Source: Malania oleifera
Lineage: Eukaryota > Streptophyta > Magnoliopsida > Santalales > Ximeniaceae
DNA: 64,000 nt
Direction of reading: 5' to 3'
Assembly: GCF_029873635.1 (NCBI RefSeq)
Contig: NC_080423.1
Coordinates: forward strand, 110,315,087 to 110,379,086
Part shown: positions 1 through 24,506 of the stretch, in pieces
Position numbering within the stretch: the first letter of the stretch is position 1
Layout of the letters: each line of letters opens with the position of its first letter
Program-made: the position numbers and the translations under genes
The notes under the pieces: generated by a model
Told to the model about the DNA's origin: nothing
The model's database searches: none
What the model saw: the letters and a program-made list of their open reading frames with translations, nothing else

Positions 1-970
1 CCACGACTAGGTTGTACAGTTCAAAAACTTGACTTAACTAGCTAGTCGGCCGACCAAACTAAATTAATGTACATGATCATTAAGTAAGATTTTTCCTATT
101 AAGTCCTGACCCGGAATCAAGTGTGCACTCAGAAGAAATCCACTACCATATATAATCATTCTGTAAACAGTATGGGTGCACTCTAATCCATTTAAACTTT
201 AGGTTACGGTACCGAACATTTGTAATTTTCTGTATCCTCCGAGCCATAAGGTGTTTTGAAAACATCTTATTATATAATTTATGCAATTAAAATAATATCA
301 TGAAGATCTCATTTTAACTTATATTTTTATGAAATGTGTAACGTAAAAATAAATTCATGTAGTTTTTATTCATATTTTCGTGAAATATGTAACATAAAAA
401 TAAACTCATGCCACACGATTTTCGTGTTAGAAATATTTTCTTAAATAGAAATTAATGTTGTAAAATGTCCGAGGGGTTTAGAACATTTTTTAACTCAAAA
501 ATAAATGCAAGTATATTAAAAAAAAAGCTGGTATAATTAAATATGCATAAAAATAAACTCAAAAAATTTTTATGAAAAATAACTAACATGATCAAAATTT
601 ACTTACCATGACTTATTCCTGTGAAGCGGTCACACTAAACTTTCAACTCTTATAAGAGTGAGATTGGAAAAAGTGGAGAAATGAGAATTTAATGTATAAC
701 AAAAATTCTCCTAACGCCACTCAATTTTTTTCTCACTCTTTTTTTCTTCTTTCCGTTTCTTTCTCATTTCTCTTCTGTCTTTCTTCATTCCTCACAACTC
801 CTTATATAGCCGTGGGAGTAATGAGGATATGATATATAGAATCATTTATTTATTTGTTCTTTCATTATCCAATGGAGCATAAAAGGCGTGGATGATTGAG
901 AAAGCATGGGAGTAAATGGGGATGGGTGAGTGGTGGGGTGATGATGGGTGAGTGGTGGGGTGACGGCTAT
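1..970. other. AT-rich intergenic, no gene seen
   Basis: No splice-consistent coding sequence or recognisable repeat was found. There are A/T runs and a pyrimidine-rich stretch near 725-800. Short open frames here have no family resemblance. Confidence 0.5.
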
Positions 971-974
971 CATT

Positions 975-1005
<31 letters not shown>

Positions 1006-1294
1006 CATTATATTTCAATTGTGGGGGACATGGGGGCTGCTTACCTATTACATATTATATATATATATATATATATATATAGGATGGTAAGGCATGCGGC
1101 GGCTTTATATATATGTATATTATATGCATGTGCTTGTTTCATTATTTTTATTATTTCTAACAATTTATGTGCATGGCCACCTACTTTTTATATGTATATA
1201 TATATATATATATACACATACATTATACGCAAGTGATTGTTTTGTTGCTTTTATTGTTTATGACAATTCATGCAAGTGTATGCATAATCACCTA

Positions 1295-1332
<38 letters not shown>

Positions 1333-1400
1333 CATATATTTCTACAATATATGTCAATTAAAAAATATTATTTTATATATATATACCTATATATGTACAC
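975..1400. repeat. TA and ATT microsatellite cluster
   Basis: Several (TA)n runs (about 977-1004, 1055-1081, 1196-1214, 1373-1384) and an (ATT)n run at about 1297-1330 lie within 430 bases. The tyrosine/isoleucine-rich open frames across this stretch are translations of these repeats and not genes. Confidence 0.9.
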
Positions 1401-2544
1401 TAATTGTGTCTACTCTGTTTATCCTATGAAATTCCACTTTGGCCAGGCCGACCTCCAGGGAGTGACTGAGCCGCAATGGTCTCTAAGCACTCGCTTAGAC
1501 AAGGTCTTTCTTAGACATCAATCATGGAATCAAGAATCCTAACAGATAAACACCTTCATATTGATATTAACTTAATGACCATTTTTATTTATTTTTTATT
1601 ATTATGCTTTGATCATATATACATTTTTTGGTCATTACATGATCCATCCACATATTCTCAAACTAAAATGGAGTTGGGCCTCTAGCCTTTATAGACTCCA
1701 ACCAAACACGAAACTAGTTAGAAATAGGCCCAGCTAGAATCTCCAGAGTGAGATTAGGAAACTTGTCCTCCCACTCTTCAGTAAGTAGAAATGATCAAAT
1801 CTACAAGCTATTGCTCTAACCCCCACCCCCCACCAGTCCAACTAAATGAAGCGCTCTACAACTAAATCTCTCTCCAACCATACTCTCTAATTAAGCAATA
1901 AAAACATTGCATACAAAACAAAAACCTCACACCAACATTTTTCTCTCACGAGAATCTCTCAAAGTTGAAGTCATCCTCAATCATTTACCCAGGATAAAAA
2001 AACCCATAAACAGCCCCCAATTCCTCCCAAAACTGAATTCATAGGTAAGTATAGAAGGACCATAAACCTAATTAATTCAACACTACCCCTACCCTATACT
2101 TCCCACAACACTAACAAGGAAAAAAACCGCTAATGCAGTTTGCTAAATTAACCACCCAAGTGCCCCTAATGAGCAAGATACCACCAAAAACCACTCAAAA
2201 AGATAGTGCAGCCCAATATTTACCTCCACCTAGCCAAATTTTTCTAATAATAACAATGAGACCTCATGAGAATATCAAGCCACCACTTTTCGAACTAAAC
2301 ATCTTTCCATCTCCTATCCTTCTAACATTCCAACTCATTGACCTCACATATTAACAATGTTACCTCCTCTATCAAACCCTCTGTGCCCCCCCCCCCCCCC
2401 CAAAAAAAAAAAAATAAACAATTAAGGATTGTAATCCACACGAGTCACAATTTATTTTAAAAAAAACGCAAACATAAATAAAAAACAACATACTGGGTGC
2501 CTAAAAATTTGTAGCTTACCAATATGATCAAAAAATTGTAATTA
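1401..2544. other. Intergenic, nothing assigned
   Basis: A more GC-balanced patch at 1430-1550 reads open on the + strand but resembles no family I recognise. A homopolymeric C run followed by A's sits at about 2386-2412. Nothing else could be assigned. Confidence 0.4.
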
Positions 2545-3940
2545 AAACCAACAACAGCAGTGACAACCAAGTCTTTAATCCCATTAGGTGAGGTTAGCTA
2601 CATAAATCCTTTTTCCACCATTATGCACGATCTAGGACAACGGACAACATCCACCAACAAATGGAGGGCTATCAGATCTTATTCACTATCCCATTCCAAA
2701 TTACTCTAGGTCTACCCCTCTCCCGGGGGGCCTCCTACTGCCACTAACATTAAATAGCTCACTCCTACTATTCGCCTATTTGCCCTACACTGCAGATGCC
2801 CCAACAATTTTAAGCACCCCTCCCTTATCTTATCTTCTACAAGTGTTGTTTTAACGACCTCAAAATTCTTATCATTTTTTTTTTTTTTTAATATATATAA
2901 TAAACATTCCTACGCAGTGGAAATACAAATCATAAAACCATTTATACATAAACTGTACAATACCAGAATCCAGAATATACAAACCATACAAAAATGTCCC
3001 TCCAGTGTCATCTATCCAAAAACATACACCACTCTGACAAAAACTCGCCCTATAACCAAGGTAATCTGAGCTACACTCTATTCGCGAGCCTGATCTGCTC
3101 ACCTCACTGGTTCACCTGAAAAATGTTAGAGTAATGGGGTAAGTCGACGCTCAGTAAGTGGAAATATGCTATCACTAGTGTGTAACAACTAAGTTAAAGA
3201 TACTTTTAAAAATAATAACTGAATTGCAATATAATAAATCATCTGTAAAACATATCTTTCTTTCACAATTTAAAACATATTGTATCGTCTGTTTTTCTAC
3301 TTTTCATACTGGTAATATCATACTATACTCATCATATACTGTAAAACTGTAAACATATATATATAACTGTGCTTTTATTCCTGGAACTCTGTACGTCATG
3401 ATTTGACCCCTCATGACAGGGTTGTGCGGTCCGTAGGCGGGACTCTATCTGGTCGGCCCTCCAGATAAGTCATCATACTCTACACTACCTCAGCCTGGCC
3501 AAACTGCATCCTCTCCTAAGCTCGGGATTGGTTACTACCTCGTCAAACCGGCCCCCTCAATCCAGTGTACTGGGGAACTGCATACTCTCCGAGCACGGCT
3601 GACGGTACCCACATACTATCTGAGATATGTGGTTGCACTCTATTTGTATATAGCAACAGTACCGTGCTCTGTAATTCGTATCTATCTGTGTATCTTTCCT
3701 CAGAGATCTGATACTATATACATATATACTCTTTTACTATTTTCATCATGTTTCCAAAATTACCGTAACGCTATCTTTATATACTATATACATATAATGT
3801 AAAACTGTATACTGCATCTATAACATCTTGATGCTACCTTTGCATCTCTGTCTGTATATTACGGTAATAGGAAACATAGCATACTAAATTCTATATAAAA
3901 CTGTGGTATAAATACCGATCTGAATAATACTGTATAGATG

Positions 3941-3979
<39 letters not shown>

Positions 3980-4043
3980 CTCTGTTTCAAGAAACTATTC
4001 TTATAAAACTGTAAATGCATGTACATTCTCTATATAATCTCTG

Positions 4044-4083
<40 letters not shown>

Positions 4084-4730
4084 TGTATATTCTGTATAAT
4101 TTTGTATATTGAGAAAAACCATATAAACTGTACGTAATGTCTACTTCCATGCATTCCGTATAGTATGATATATATATTATTAAAGTTATATAAATTGCTT
4201 CATCTCATGAAAATCACTTAGGCCACACATCATTTAAACTCATATTCTAAAACAAATACTGTTTCAAATTCATATTCTGAGAATTCTGTATAGTAAAATG
4301 GTGGAGTTATGCATCTATAAAATCTCTAATATCGTTACAAAAACTCCTAGCATAGCATATTCCCCTTACCTCAATTTTGAAAAGCCCTTATAAAAATCTA
4401 GCTTTATACCCGCATGATTCCTAACTCAACATCCTGAAAACACAATGTCTCAGAACAAAACATCAGTATTTCTTAGTCTACATCATTTCCTATAACTGTC
4501 AGAAAGTCAAAAACTCAATAAAAGACCTTACTCTGAATTTGGGATGAAATCCAACTTCGTTTTCTCGACGATCCGCTCCGGCAAACTTGTAGAGAATTCC
4601 ACCAGAAGCGTCGTGGTAACTTTGGATCGTCAATCCGGCGACTGGTGGGGCCGGAAACGAAGAGAGAAGGGAGAGGGAGACGTAAAGAGAGAGAGCTCGG
4701 TGAAAAATGATAAAAATCCCGAATTTCAAC

Positions 4731-4739
4731 TATTTATAG
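4731..4739 (-). promoter_or_regulatory. TATA box of the LTR fossil
   Basis: On the - strand the sequence reads CTATAAATA. It lies directly downstream (in LTR orientation) of the CGTCGACG array and upstream of a CT-rich leader, as expected for a U3-R boundary. It is not a host-gene promoter as far as can be seen. Confidence 0.55.
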
Positions 4740-4998
4740 GGTCAGGTTCATCGACGAGACACGTCACCTCATCGACGAGCCCTTCACAAAATTCGTCGAC
4801 GAGACTTTGTGTTCGTCGACGAAATTCAGAGCAGCCCGAACTGTCTCTCGGTATTTTCTCGTCGACGAAACTCTGTGTTCATCGACGAAATTCTGAAGAC
4901 CTTCATCGACGAGACCCTTTGTTCGTCGACGAAACTTGGCAATTTTCTGAAATTATGATTATTTAATATTATCTCCAAAATACAATGTCGTCGACGAA
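4740..4998. repeat. Irregular array of CGTCGACG palindromes
   Basis: About nine copies of a YCRTCGACGAR motif (core TCGACGA, often the full palindrome CGTCGACG) occur within about 250 bases, spaced irregularly by about 15-50 bases. The array is just upstream of the LTR TATA box. The same motif recurs at 41805-42010 and, with fewer copies, at 27870-28015. Confidence 0.85.
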
Positions 4999-6433
4999 GT
5001 CTACGGCCTCCTTCTGTTTCTGTATCTATTTTCTCTCCCTCTTATTATTAAAATGTTATTATTCTTCAGGTCACTACAGTTGTGTAGATCACCACAAAAA
5101 ATAATCATTCATTAATTTATCTTTCAGAGTTATACCGCACATCCACCTTAGCATTCTCATTTTAGCAACTTCTAATTTTTGGTTATGTTGTTTCTTAGTA
5201 GCCCAACTTTTTGATCCATAATCCATACCATAGTTGGTCTTGTAGCTGTCAAACTTTCCCTTTAAAGTTTAGGTTTTTCTACAATCATACAACCCACACA
5301 AAGCACTTCTTCATCTTACCCAACCCACTTTAACTTTATTTATTTAATTTTTTATATCCAAGGTATTGAATGTACTAGTAGCATTATTCTCCCATATTTC
5401 TTGTAACATGATTATAATTACTTTTGGAATATATTATTTCTTAGTTGCCTAACATTTTTATTCATATAGCATACCTGGTCTTATAGTCATCATCTAAACT
5501 TTTCTTCTAATTTTAAGGGTATTCTACGATCACACAGCATTGCCCAAAACAATTCATTTCACCCAACCTACTTTAAATCTATGTAAAACATCATCAAGTT
5601 CTCATATCTAATGCAATTAACTGAATCTACTAGTGCAGAAATGCTACTAATTTTTCAACTATCAAGCTTAATTTTTTATCAAATATTCCTCCTAATAGGC
5701 TACAATTACATTTTACATGTTTTGTCTTATTTCTATTTACCTTGAAACCTATTCTACAGTTTCTCCTCATAATTCTACTTAGATTTTATTCCACTTCTAA
5801 TTTCATCAATATCATCTCCAAACACCATACACCATGAAACCTCATTATGTTCATCCATCACTCGGAACAAACCCTTGATGTACACCTATTGGGATAAGAA
5901 ATCCGTAAACTCTCCACCTATAAACCTAACTCCTAATATTAGTTATTAATGCATTGTAAGCATACCTAATCACATCCATATACCTATTACATACCTTTTT
6001 TAATAGAACCCACCGTAAAATTTCCCTAGATACCCAACGATAGATTTTCTTTAGGTCAATAAAAACCATGTGCAAGTCTCTTCTTTTGTCTAAACTTTCC
6101 AGCTAATCTTCTTAATAGATATATAGCTTCTATAGTTGACTCCTGAGCACAAAACCAAACTAATTTTCTAAAACCCTCATTCCCAACCTTCACCTTTATT
6201 CAATTATCCTTTCCCAAAGTTTCATTGTGTAATTTAAGAGTTTAATTCCATGATAGTAATTAAAATTTTGAATGTCTCTTCTTCTTTTTTTGTACATAGG
6301 AGATCCCTTTCTACTACTCTCATGGATGAAATGGAAGTTCAATGCTCCTTGTTTGAGCATTGCAAGATGCACAACAGTTGTAACAAAGCCTGTCTTATCA
6401 AAACTAATTCAAAAATATAAATAGAAAAAAAAT

Positions 6434-6455
6434 ATGTGTGTGTGTGTGTGCGCGC
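6434..6455. repeat. (GT)n microsatellite
   Basis: A short GT run ends in CGCGCG. It lies between the truncated RTE LINE and AT-rich DNA. Confidence 0.85.
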
Positions 6456-6757
6456 GGAGAGGAATGATACGCATCTTCATAGGGACATCATGCAAGATTT
6501 CGTAAGATTTTGTGAGCAAGCCAGTGGACAACTTCTACTAAAGAGCATGTAGGTGTGATTCAATTTTTTTAATATGTATGTATGATATTGTATTAACTAT
6601 TATTCAAAAAGAAGCAAAATACACTCACATAAGGGATTAGACAACAAACGCCCAAATTTAAGCATAAAAGAGTTAAGGGCCTTCCATTCACTTCATGTAC
6701 TTATGCTATAACTACCAATAACTAGTGAAATTAAATTCACAATAAAGCAAATTAAAT

Positions 6758-7305
6758 TCAGATTTGATGCAGAACAATAGCACAAACATAGGCAAATGAA
6801 AACAGAAAATCTTTTAAAAGCAAGTCATATAGTATATTACTGTATAGGTCCCTCAGTCTTGACCTCAACTTCCTCGCAGCAAAATCAGATTCCTGGAAAA
6901 TTTTGTAATATTTTATTCTTCTCGCAGTAAAATGGCAAATACCACCAATTGATAATTGAACTGCACGTTGTAAAAAAAAAAAACAAACAAACATAAAAAC
7001 TTGAACTAAAACTCAAAAACCTAAATGAAACAGCTTAATTAATTTGAAGAATACCTCTTATTTGTAAATCAAAACTCGTTAGAGCATTTTAGCAAACAAC
7101 TTGTGTGCTCTTCGCTACGCAAGAGACACAATCACGGAGAGCCAGGAGTGGAGAACACCCGCGCACTAACGCAGAGAGACAGAGAGAGAGAGAGAAAGTG
7201 GCTGGAGAATGTCTCGACGGAGTCGACGGACGAACACGCAAAGACCGGAGTAATAAGACCAGACCGGAACAATCTCAAGGTTTTCCTTTTTTTTTTTAAA
7301 TTCAA
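6758..7305 (-). other. Possible leader or exon remnant of a gene (-)
   Basis: On the - strand, 7080-7300 reads as a GC-richer leader with a CT-repeat tract. It is followed at about 6770-7000 by a stretch with a good 3' splice-site look and a short open frame rich in Arg, Lys and Leu. I do not recognise a protein family. Only LINE and LTR sequence lies further downstream on this strand, so if it was a gene it is either cut off or its next exons were not recognised. An equally good explanation is unrelated low-copy sequence. Confidence 0.2.
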
Positions 7306-7333
7306 TGAACAGCTGTGGCATAAAAAGAAATAG

Positions 7334-9035
7334 ACAAAAAATAAAAATATTTTTAAATTCCTTGGATAAATTAATAAAAATTATCCAAAAAAACACTTAT
7401 TATCTTCATTATTAAACTTCTTATTATATTTATATTCTTTTTAAAATATCGTATGCTAAATCTTTTATATATTCAACTAATTCACCGAAATAATGAGTTT
7501 ACCATTCTACCCTTCTTCACTTAACTACTAAGTTATTATCTCAAATAAAAAGTCAATCTCGAAGAATGAGCTCTTAGTTTTGGCTTTTCCATATAGTTTT
7601 ACGACATGGCCTATGCCCACATTCATTTTTTATTACTAATGCAAATTTTTTACCTTTTTAAAAAAAAAAATTGAACCCTAAGAAATATTGAATATTATAT
7701 CTCTGACTATCTACATCCACACTAAGGTATAATTTGATCGTATCTCTGTGAATATGAGTGTGTCCCTAGTTGAAATACTTTTGAGAGCTATGTTTTCTTT
7801 ACTTATATGGGATGAAGTACAATTGTTGCATTTGTAAAAATGCATGTCAACTAAATTACCACGTCTTCTTAAATTCCCGACTACTCTGGTGTTTTCTAAG
7901 ATAAATTATTTGTTTTTTGTGTTAATTTTATTATAATCTGTTGTGTCGTGCTTATTCTTTCTTCTAAGTTCTAATATAGTTTCTTGTATTTATCCAAAAG
8001 AAGAATATAAATTTATTATATTTTTTATATTTGTGGTTTTTTTACTATCTTCCATTTCGTTTATACAAATCGTATGTTCATAAATTTGAATGTGAAACCT
8101 TCAATATAAAACTACAAAATTCTAAGTTGAGTCATCGGTTGGGATGCTAATTACAAAAAGAATGTATATAGTATTATATCGGTATTAGGACAAAAGAAAC
8201 TAACTTCACATGATATTTACCATAAATATGTGAACCTCTTCCGATGATTAAACTAACAAAGTGAATAAAAATATATATATTTTACCATTATTATGTTTGA
8301 AATTATATAAATATTATCAAATTTTCAATTCTAGCTCCCCCGGGCAAAAAATAAAGCATGAGATGACAAAGTCAAATGAAAAATTGTGAATATTTTGATT
8401 ATTTGATGGTAAGGTGATGAAAGAGGTCGAGGTGTGAGTCAAGTCTACTAGTAGGTCACTTGAACTGGATCTTTATAACTTGACTTTGTTAGATTTTACA
8501 CGCATGAGTTGAGTTCAAGTTATTAGAGTAACTTAACAAATCGAGTTTGTAATAATACTCACGAGCATAACCAATGCATCAGAGAAGGTTATGCCCACAT
8601 AAAATGTTTTGCATGCCCAAAAAGAGCTAATTGGTTCAACGAGACATTGTTTTAACAAAGAATGACATTATTTCCTTACAAGTTAAAGATCTGAGGGAGA
8701 CATTCTTGAATGGGAGGCTTTGGTAGGATTGACATCTTCATTTAATTTGAAAGAGATATAAATAAATATATATTTAATATTATTGTACAATTAGATTGAG
8801 CTTAATCGAGTTAACCTTGAGCTTTAAGATTTTCAGACAAGTTGAGTTTGAATCCAACAATTTTGATTACAAACTTGATAATAATAATAATAATAATAAT
8901 AATTTATTTTTTAAAATATCTGTACTATATAAAAATCATATTCATATATTTAGAGTATGCCTAATTAGAGCTACAAAACTAAATTTAGAATGTAAAATAA
9001 TTAAGAATTTACAAATAGGCAAACTTTTAGCTCAA
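7334..9035. other. AT-rich intergenic upstream of LCB2
   Basis: No gene or clear repeat was seen apart from an (AAT)n run at about 8879-8902. The content is A/T-rich with scattered short open frames that have no family resemblance. Confidence 0.5.
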
Positions 9036-9273
9036 ATTTTTTTCCCGGCAACATATAATATTTTACAGACACAAAATAAGAGGACTATGTAAAATTTATC
9101 AGGCATCAAATCTCATTCCGTTAAATCATCTATTTTTATTATTAAAAAAATGTAAACGGTGGACCGGTCAACCCGAATCCTCTCTCTCATCTTTCTCTCT
9201 CTAAGAACGCGGATTGCAGGATTCATCTTCTCAGCTCGAAGCTGGGTTTCGTTGCGAAGTTCGGAAGATCAAA
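9036..9273 (+). promoter_or_regulatory. LCB2 core promoter and 5' leader
   Basis: A CATATAAT stretch at about 9051-9058 could serve as a TATA element. It is followed by a CT-rich leader (about 9176-9205) of the kind common in plant 5' UTRs. A GACCGGTC palindrome with an adjoining GGTCAA lies near 9160. No ATG between the leader and the start codon opens a long competing frame. The transcription start is inferred only. Confidence 0.35.
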
Positions 9274-20331
<11,058 letters not shown>

Positions 20332-23300
20332 GCATGGTGTTGACCTCACGCCTCCTTGTCTCCAAAAGTATGTCTAGGTTTAATTTAATTGCTGGTGGGT
20401 GTCAATCTCATCTATTTTGTTTGCCATGTTCACCCTGAAAATCAGGAAATTTTGTAGGTATCTGTTTATTCATACCCTTTTGGGGGAGCCTTTCTTTGTT
20501 TTTTGGTGTGTTATGGCATGACATTTTTGCATACTTTATGTACAGCTTCTATAATTCTTTTGTGTGTAATGATCAAATTGTTTAGCTTATCTTTGAAATG
20601 TTGCTTCTAGGCGCACCACCCATCCGAATCAGTTACAGCAGACGATAATATTTGTCAAAAACCTGCATGCTCAGGAATGCATTCCTGATTTTAAGGGATT
20701 AACATGGTCAATCAATAGATATCAGTGATATTTTCTTCCTTAAAATCTGCCAATCTCACACTCTTTGTCCCATCTTGTGAATAAGACAAGGGTAAAATTT
20801 ACAAATAATTGATCAAATCAGGGACCACCGACAGGAGTTGAATCGGTTGATATATAAAACGCTCGGTAGCTGTGTCTTAAGGACCTACAGCTTTAAGAGT
20901 GGGATTTTTTCACAGGCCTAATGGTGGCCCTTCTTACTTGAAAACATGTTCAAGCTCCCTCACATTTGATTTGATTCGGAGAATGTTTATTCTTAAAAAT
21001 AGTTTACTATTAATAAATTAGTCCAGAGTTAATTATGTAAGAAGTTATGTTGCTCCTATTAAGACAAAATAAGGCCATGAGAATTTCTATTCCTTTGATA
21101 TTACATCTTGAATGAAATAATTACGATTATGTAAGCTCGCTATCATTAAATTTTAAGCTATATTTTATTTTATTAACGAACAAGTCAGTCCTAAGAGTCC
21201 AATTTGCAAACTTATGTGCTACTGTTGACTCGCCATTCCCATGGAATACACCTTCTCATTACTGACTACTCCCGCCGTTGCAATGAATCCCTACATTTGG
21301 GAAGAAATTATATACCCCAACGGTACAATCCTTGTAAATCAAGTGCCAACTACAAGCCTCGCATAATAAAGGAGCAGTAAGAGAAGAAAGCACGGAATAC
21401 CTAAAACGGATCTTATATTTACCTTGGGCAACATTTGTAGTATTTCAACATGAACTACAAAGGTCCCAAATAGGGGCAAGAAATTATGACATTGCTAGTG
21501 ATACATGACGACAAACATTAAATCTCAAAGTTCTCCAAATCCAATAACTCAAAATGGAGCCCTTAAATTTAAATTTATATTAGATTTGGATAAAAAGTAA
21601 TAAAATTTGTTTAAATCTACTCAAATTTAAATTCAAGATCCAAAATTCATGCATGCTCCTAAAGCCAGCGTGAGATTGTAAATGATATAATGATCCTGAC
21701 AAAGTAGAGTGCTAATTTCTCTTGCATTCACATTTCTGAACTGAATCTAACTAATCAAATACCTCATGATAGCAATGTATGGCATGTACATGTAGAGAAT
21801 GAAAGCTTTCCTTCGTTTATGGCATATTTTCCGAATACTCCCCTATCTCAATTTCTGCAAAATGACAAATGTTTTCATCAATTATATTAGTAGATTGGTG
21901 TCATCATCATGTTCCCACAACTGTCTTCTTACCTGAACACAAATTAGCAAGCTCTTATTAGTAGGGGCTTTAAATGCTTATAAGGACTTTCTCAGTGCAT
22001 GTATCACAAGCAGCAGTTCCACCAATTGAACACAATCCCAATACTAAGCAATGATTTTCATAAATGTCCATGCCTGTGTCTTTTTGTTGGTTTCTGGTCA
22101 ACATGAGAATCTTACAAGGCATTTCAATACAATTACCAGAATACCCCAGATTTCTGTATCTAGCAATATATAAAAAAGGGACATTTTGATAAATAGTACA
22201 TCTTATTTAATACTCTTAGATTATATAATAGCACAATGTATTATATAGTACTATAATACAATATGATATTGAAAGAGTTTGGGAAATGGATTCCCATGCT
22301 TGCAGAAAATCCAAATATGAGATTCCTACCACATCACTCTCTATTCACAAAACATTCTTGGGAACAACAGGATTCCTAAGCTTAAGAGAAAATCTGAATG
22401 GGAGAATGCTTTCACATCACTCACTAGTCACAAAACATTTGTAGGAATGGAATGCCATGGGCATCACATTAACTAGAATCTTGAAGGAGAAACAAAGGTC
22501 CATGAGTAACCATTCTTAAGGCAAGTCCTTGTTTGCTTGCAGTTATTAGCCCCCAACATTAATGGTCTAAAAATTAATGAACCTTAAGTAAATCTCTTGC
22601 TTGGGGCTGAAAAACCTCAAGCCAAATAAATAAATAAAAAATCTCTCGATTGCTAGTTTGCTAAGAGGTCAATTACGAGGATTTGTAAAGAATTTTTTAT
22701 CCATGAAAAAAAAATATATTCACAATGTTCAATGCGTTTTATGACACACCTCTCAGCATCTCTCAAATCATATCTCAAACATGTTAGCTGCCAAACAGGT
22801 TAAACAATTTAGCATTAAGATTCAAAAACTAATCCAGTTATTGTCAGAATCCGCTCACATACTTGGAGCTACATTCATCGTTAAGCACTTAATACTATGT
22901 CAAACACCCCCCAGAGACTGCCCAAGACTTCTTTCATAGGAAAAATAAATTTTACTAAAAAGCTGAAGGGAAATATAGATAACAGCAAAGGAGCTCAACA
23001 TAAAAATGTCAAGTATTATGTTCAAGAAATATGCACCAAAAGGATAATCACTAAATAAAATCTTCAATAAATCTTTCTCCCCACCTCGGCCCCCATGTCT
23101 AAGAATTCCATAGTTAATCTAACATAACCCGTAATCTCACAAAAAAAAATCCAAAGTAAAGCAACTGACTCAGCAATTTTATGAGGCTTCTCCCACCACA
23201 AGGTTTCCTCCTAAAAATGAACCAATAATCATTATCTCACACCACCATGGAGGCTTGAATCAATTGCTCAATAAATCTATGTACAAACAAAAATATTATT

Positions 23301-24506
23301 GAAGTCAACAAGCAAGGACAACACGAAACTTTAAAAGATCTGCAGAACATGCTTGATGTATAAAAACTCTACATGTGGCAACCTTTTCCCATAGCCCTGA
23401 AATAACTCCCTTCTCCCTATGGGAACTCATGCATTTTTTAAGTTCTGATTCAGGACTACGAAACAATGAAGAAAAAATACAAAAACATTCAAATAACTAG
23501 CATCTAGCAATACTTAACCACTCACCTTAAATGTGGCTATCCTCAAAATCTTCAACACAATATCCCCATAAACCAATCAGCTTATCGTCCAATTCAATGA
23601 GCTTTTCTCAGATCAATATGCAAAAATTTACTTTGTACAATAATATGTAGCATCATCGAGTAGAAGCTTGATATTTGGATGGTAATACCAACTTTACATC
23701 CTACTGAATTGCTTTTTTTTTAAGATGATGCCAAGCTTACTTGCCCCAGGCTAATTGATTTTAAGAGTTCTTAATGCATGGCCTGAACACCACTACAAAA
23801 CATCTCATAACTTGCTTAAAACATCATAAAGAACCATGCCTAAGTATGCAGAACATATACATAGATATTCACCTTACCTAGAAAGGACAAGAGAAATTGA
23901 GTTAAATCCACATACAACTCTAGATTTTTACCAATCTACTAGGTTCCACCAAATTCGTATGTTCGGTTGAGGATGTTTATTTTAGAAATTCTGTGACATG
24001 GCACTCCCATTAGCTGCATCACAAATTGTAGATGGTACAACACACAATAAACAACACAGCAATACAAAGATTAGCTGGCAAACTTAGCACTAGTTAACTC
24101 TCGAATCACTTGCAACTGGACAATAATATCTATTAAAACATTTCATGAATTATCTCATTTAAAATGGAGTATTGTAAAACGGGTTATAGAAATATTTAGT
24201 CAGATATACGCAGCCTTTTTTTTCTGTGCCAGATATTGTATGCTTGTTAAAGGTTTTTTCTTGCCAATGAGAGCCAGAGAGAAATAAAAACGAGCAAAAT
24301 CATCACTGTACTATTCATCAGGCCACTGAATTAACTAGAATGTACGTAGAGAGAAATACGAAAGAGGGCAAAAAAGCATTTCATTCAATACTAGCTTGCT
24401 TGGAAACATATATAAATCCCGAACCGATTCAGACAGGGGTCATTAATCACCATGGCTGAGGGTTTTCTTTTCTAGCATTACAGCGGACAGAACAAGCAAA
24501 CCAAAA
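20332..24506. other. LCB2 3' UTR and intergenic region
   Basis: The first about 270 bases after the LCB2 stop are T-rich and probably hold the 3' UTR; no single AATAAA stands out. From there to 24506 I see no gene. A palindrome-rich A/T patch at 21540-21660 resembles the MITE-like sequence at 25866-26015. The 3' UTR of the - strand SAM gene should lie just below 24507. Confidence 0.5.

Larger units (their letters stand above)
2847..5078 (-). mobile_element. Long LTR fossil, probably a solo gypsy-type LTR
   Basis: This 2.2-kb block interrupts an RTE LINE. Read on the - strand it starts TGTAGTGACC and ends TTAAAACA, the TG...CA form of LTRs. The flanking five bases (AGTGT and GTTGT) are only similar, so the target duplication is weak. 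Inside, on the - strand, come an array of CGTCGACG-like palindromes, a TATA box (4731-4739), a CT-rich leader, then long AT-rich sequence with (TA)n runs. No gag or pol is seen, which suits a solo LTR. It is younger than the LINE it sits in. The gypsy assignment is inference from LTR length and style. Confidence 0.55.
2545..6300 (-). mobile_element. RTE-clade LINE, copy 1, split by an LTR
   Basis: The conserved 3' end of plant RTE elements (a CAAC-rich tail, then a CCCA-TAGGTG-GG block) lies at about 2545-2590, so the element points to the - strand. The body runs to 2846, stops, and resumes at 5079-6300 with the same order of segments seen in the copies at 11442-13275 and 53895-55100. The 5' part is truncated near 6300. 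The reverse-transcriptase reading frame is broken many times. The interrupting block is the LTR at 2847-5078. The assignment rests on alignment by eye to the other copies in the window. Confidence 0.75.

Noticed and set aside
896-1429. Overlapping open frames of 64-111 aa
   Set aside because: They translate TA and ATT microsatellites into Tyr/Ile runs and have no family resemblance.
4544-4966. 140-aa open frame on the + strand
   Set aside because: It runs antisense through the LTR leader and the CGTCGACG array; the Ser/Thr/Arg repeats are a by-product of that array.
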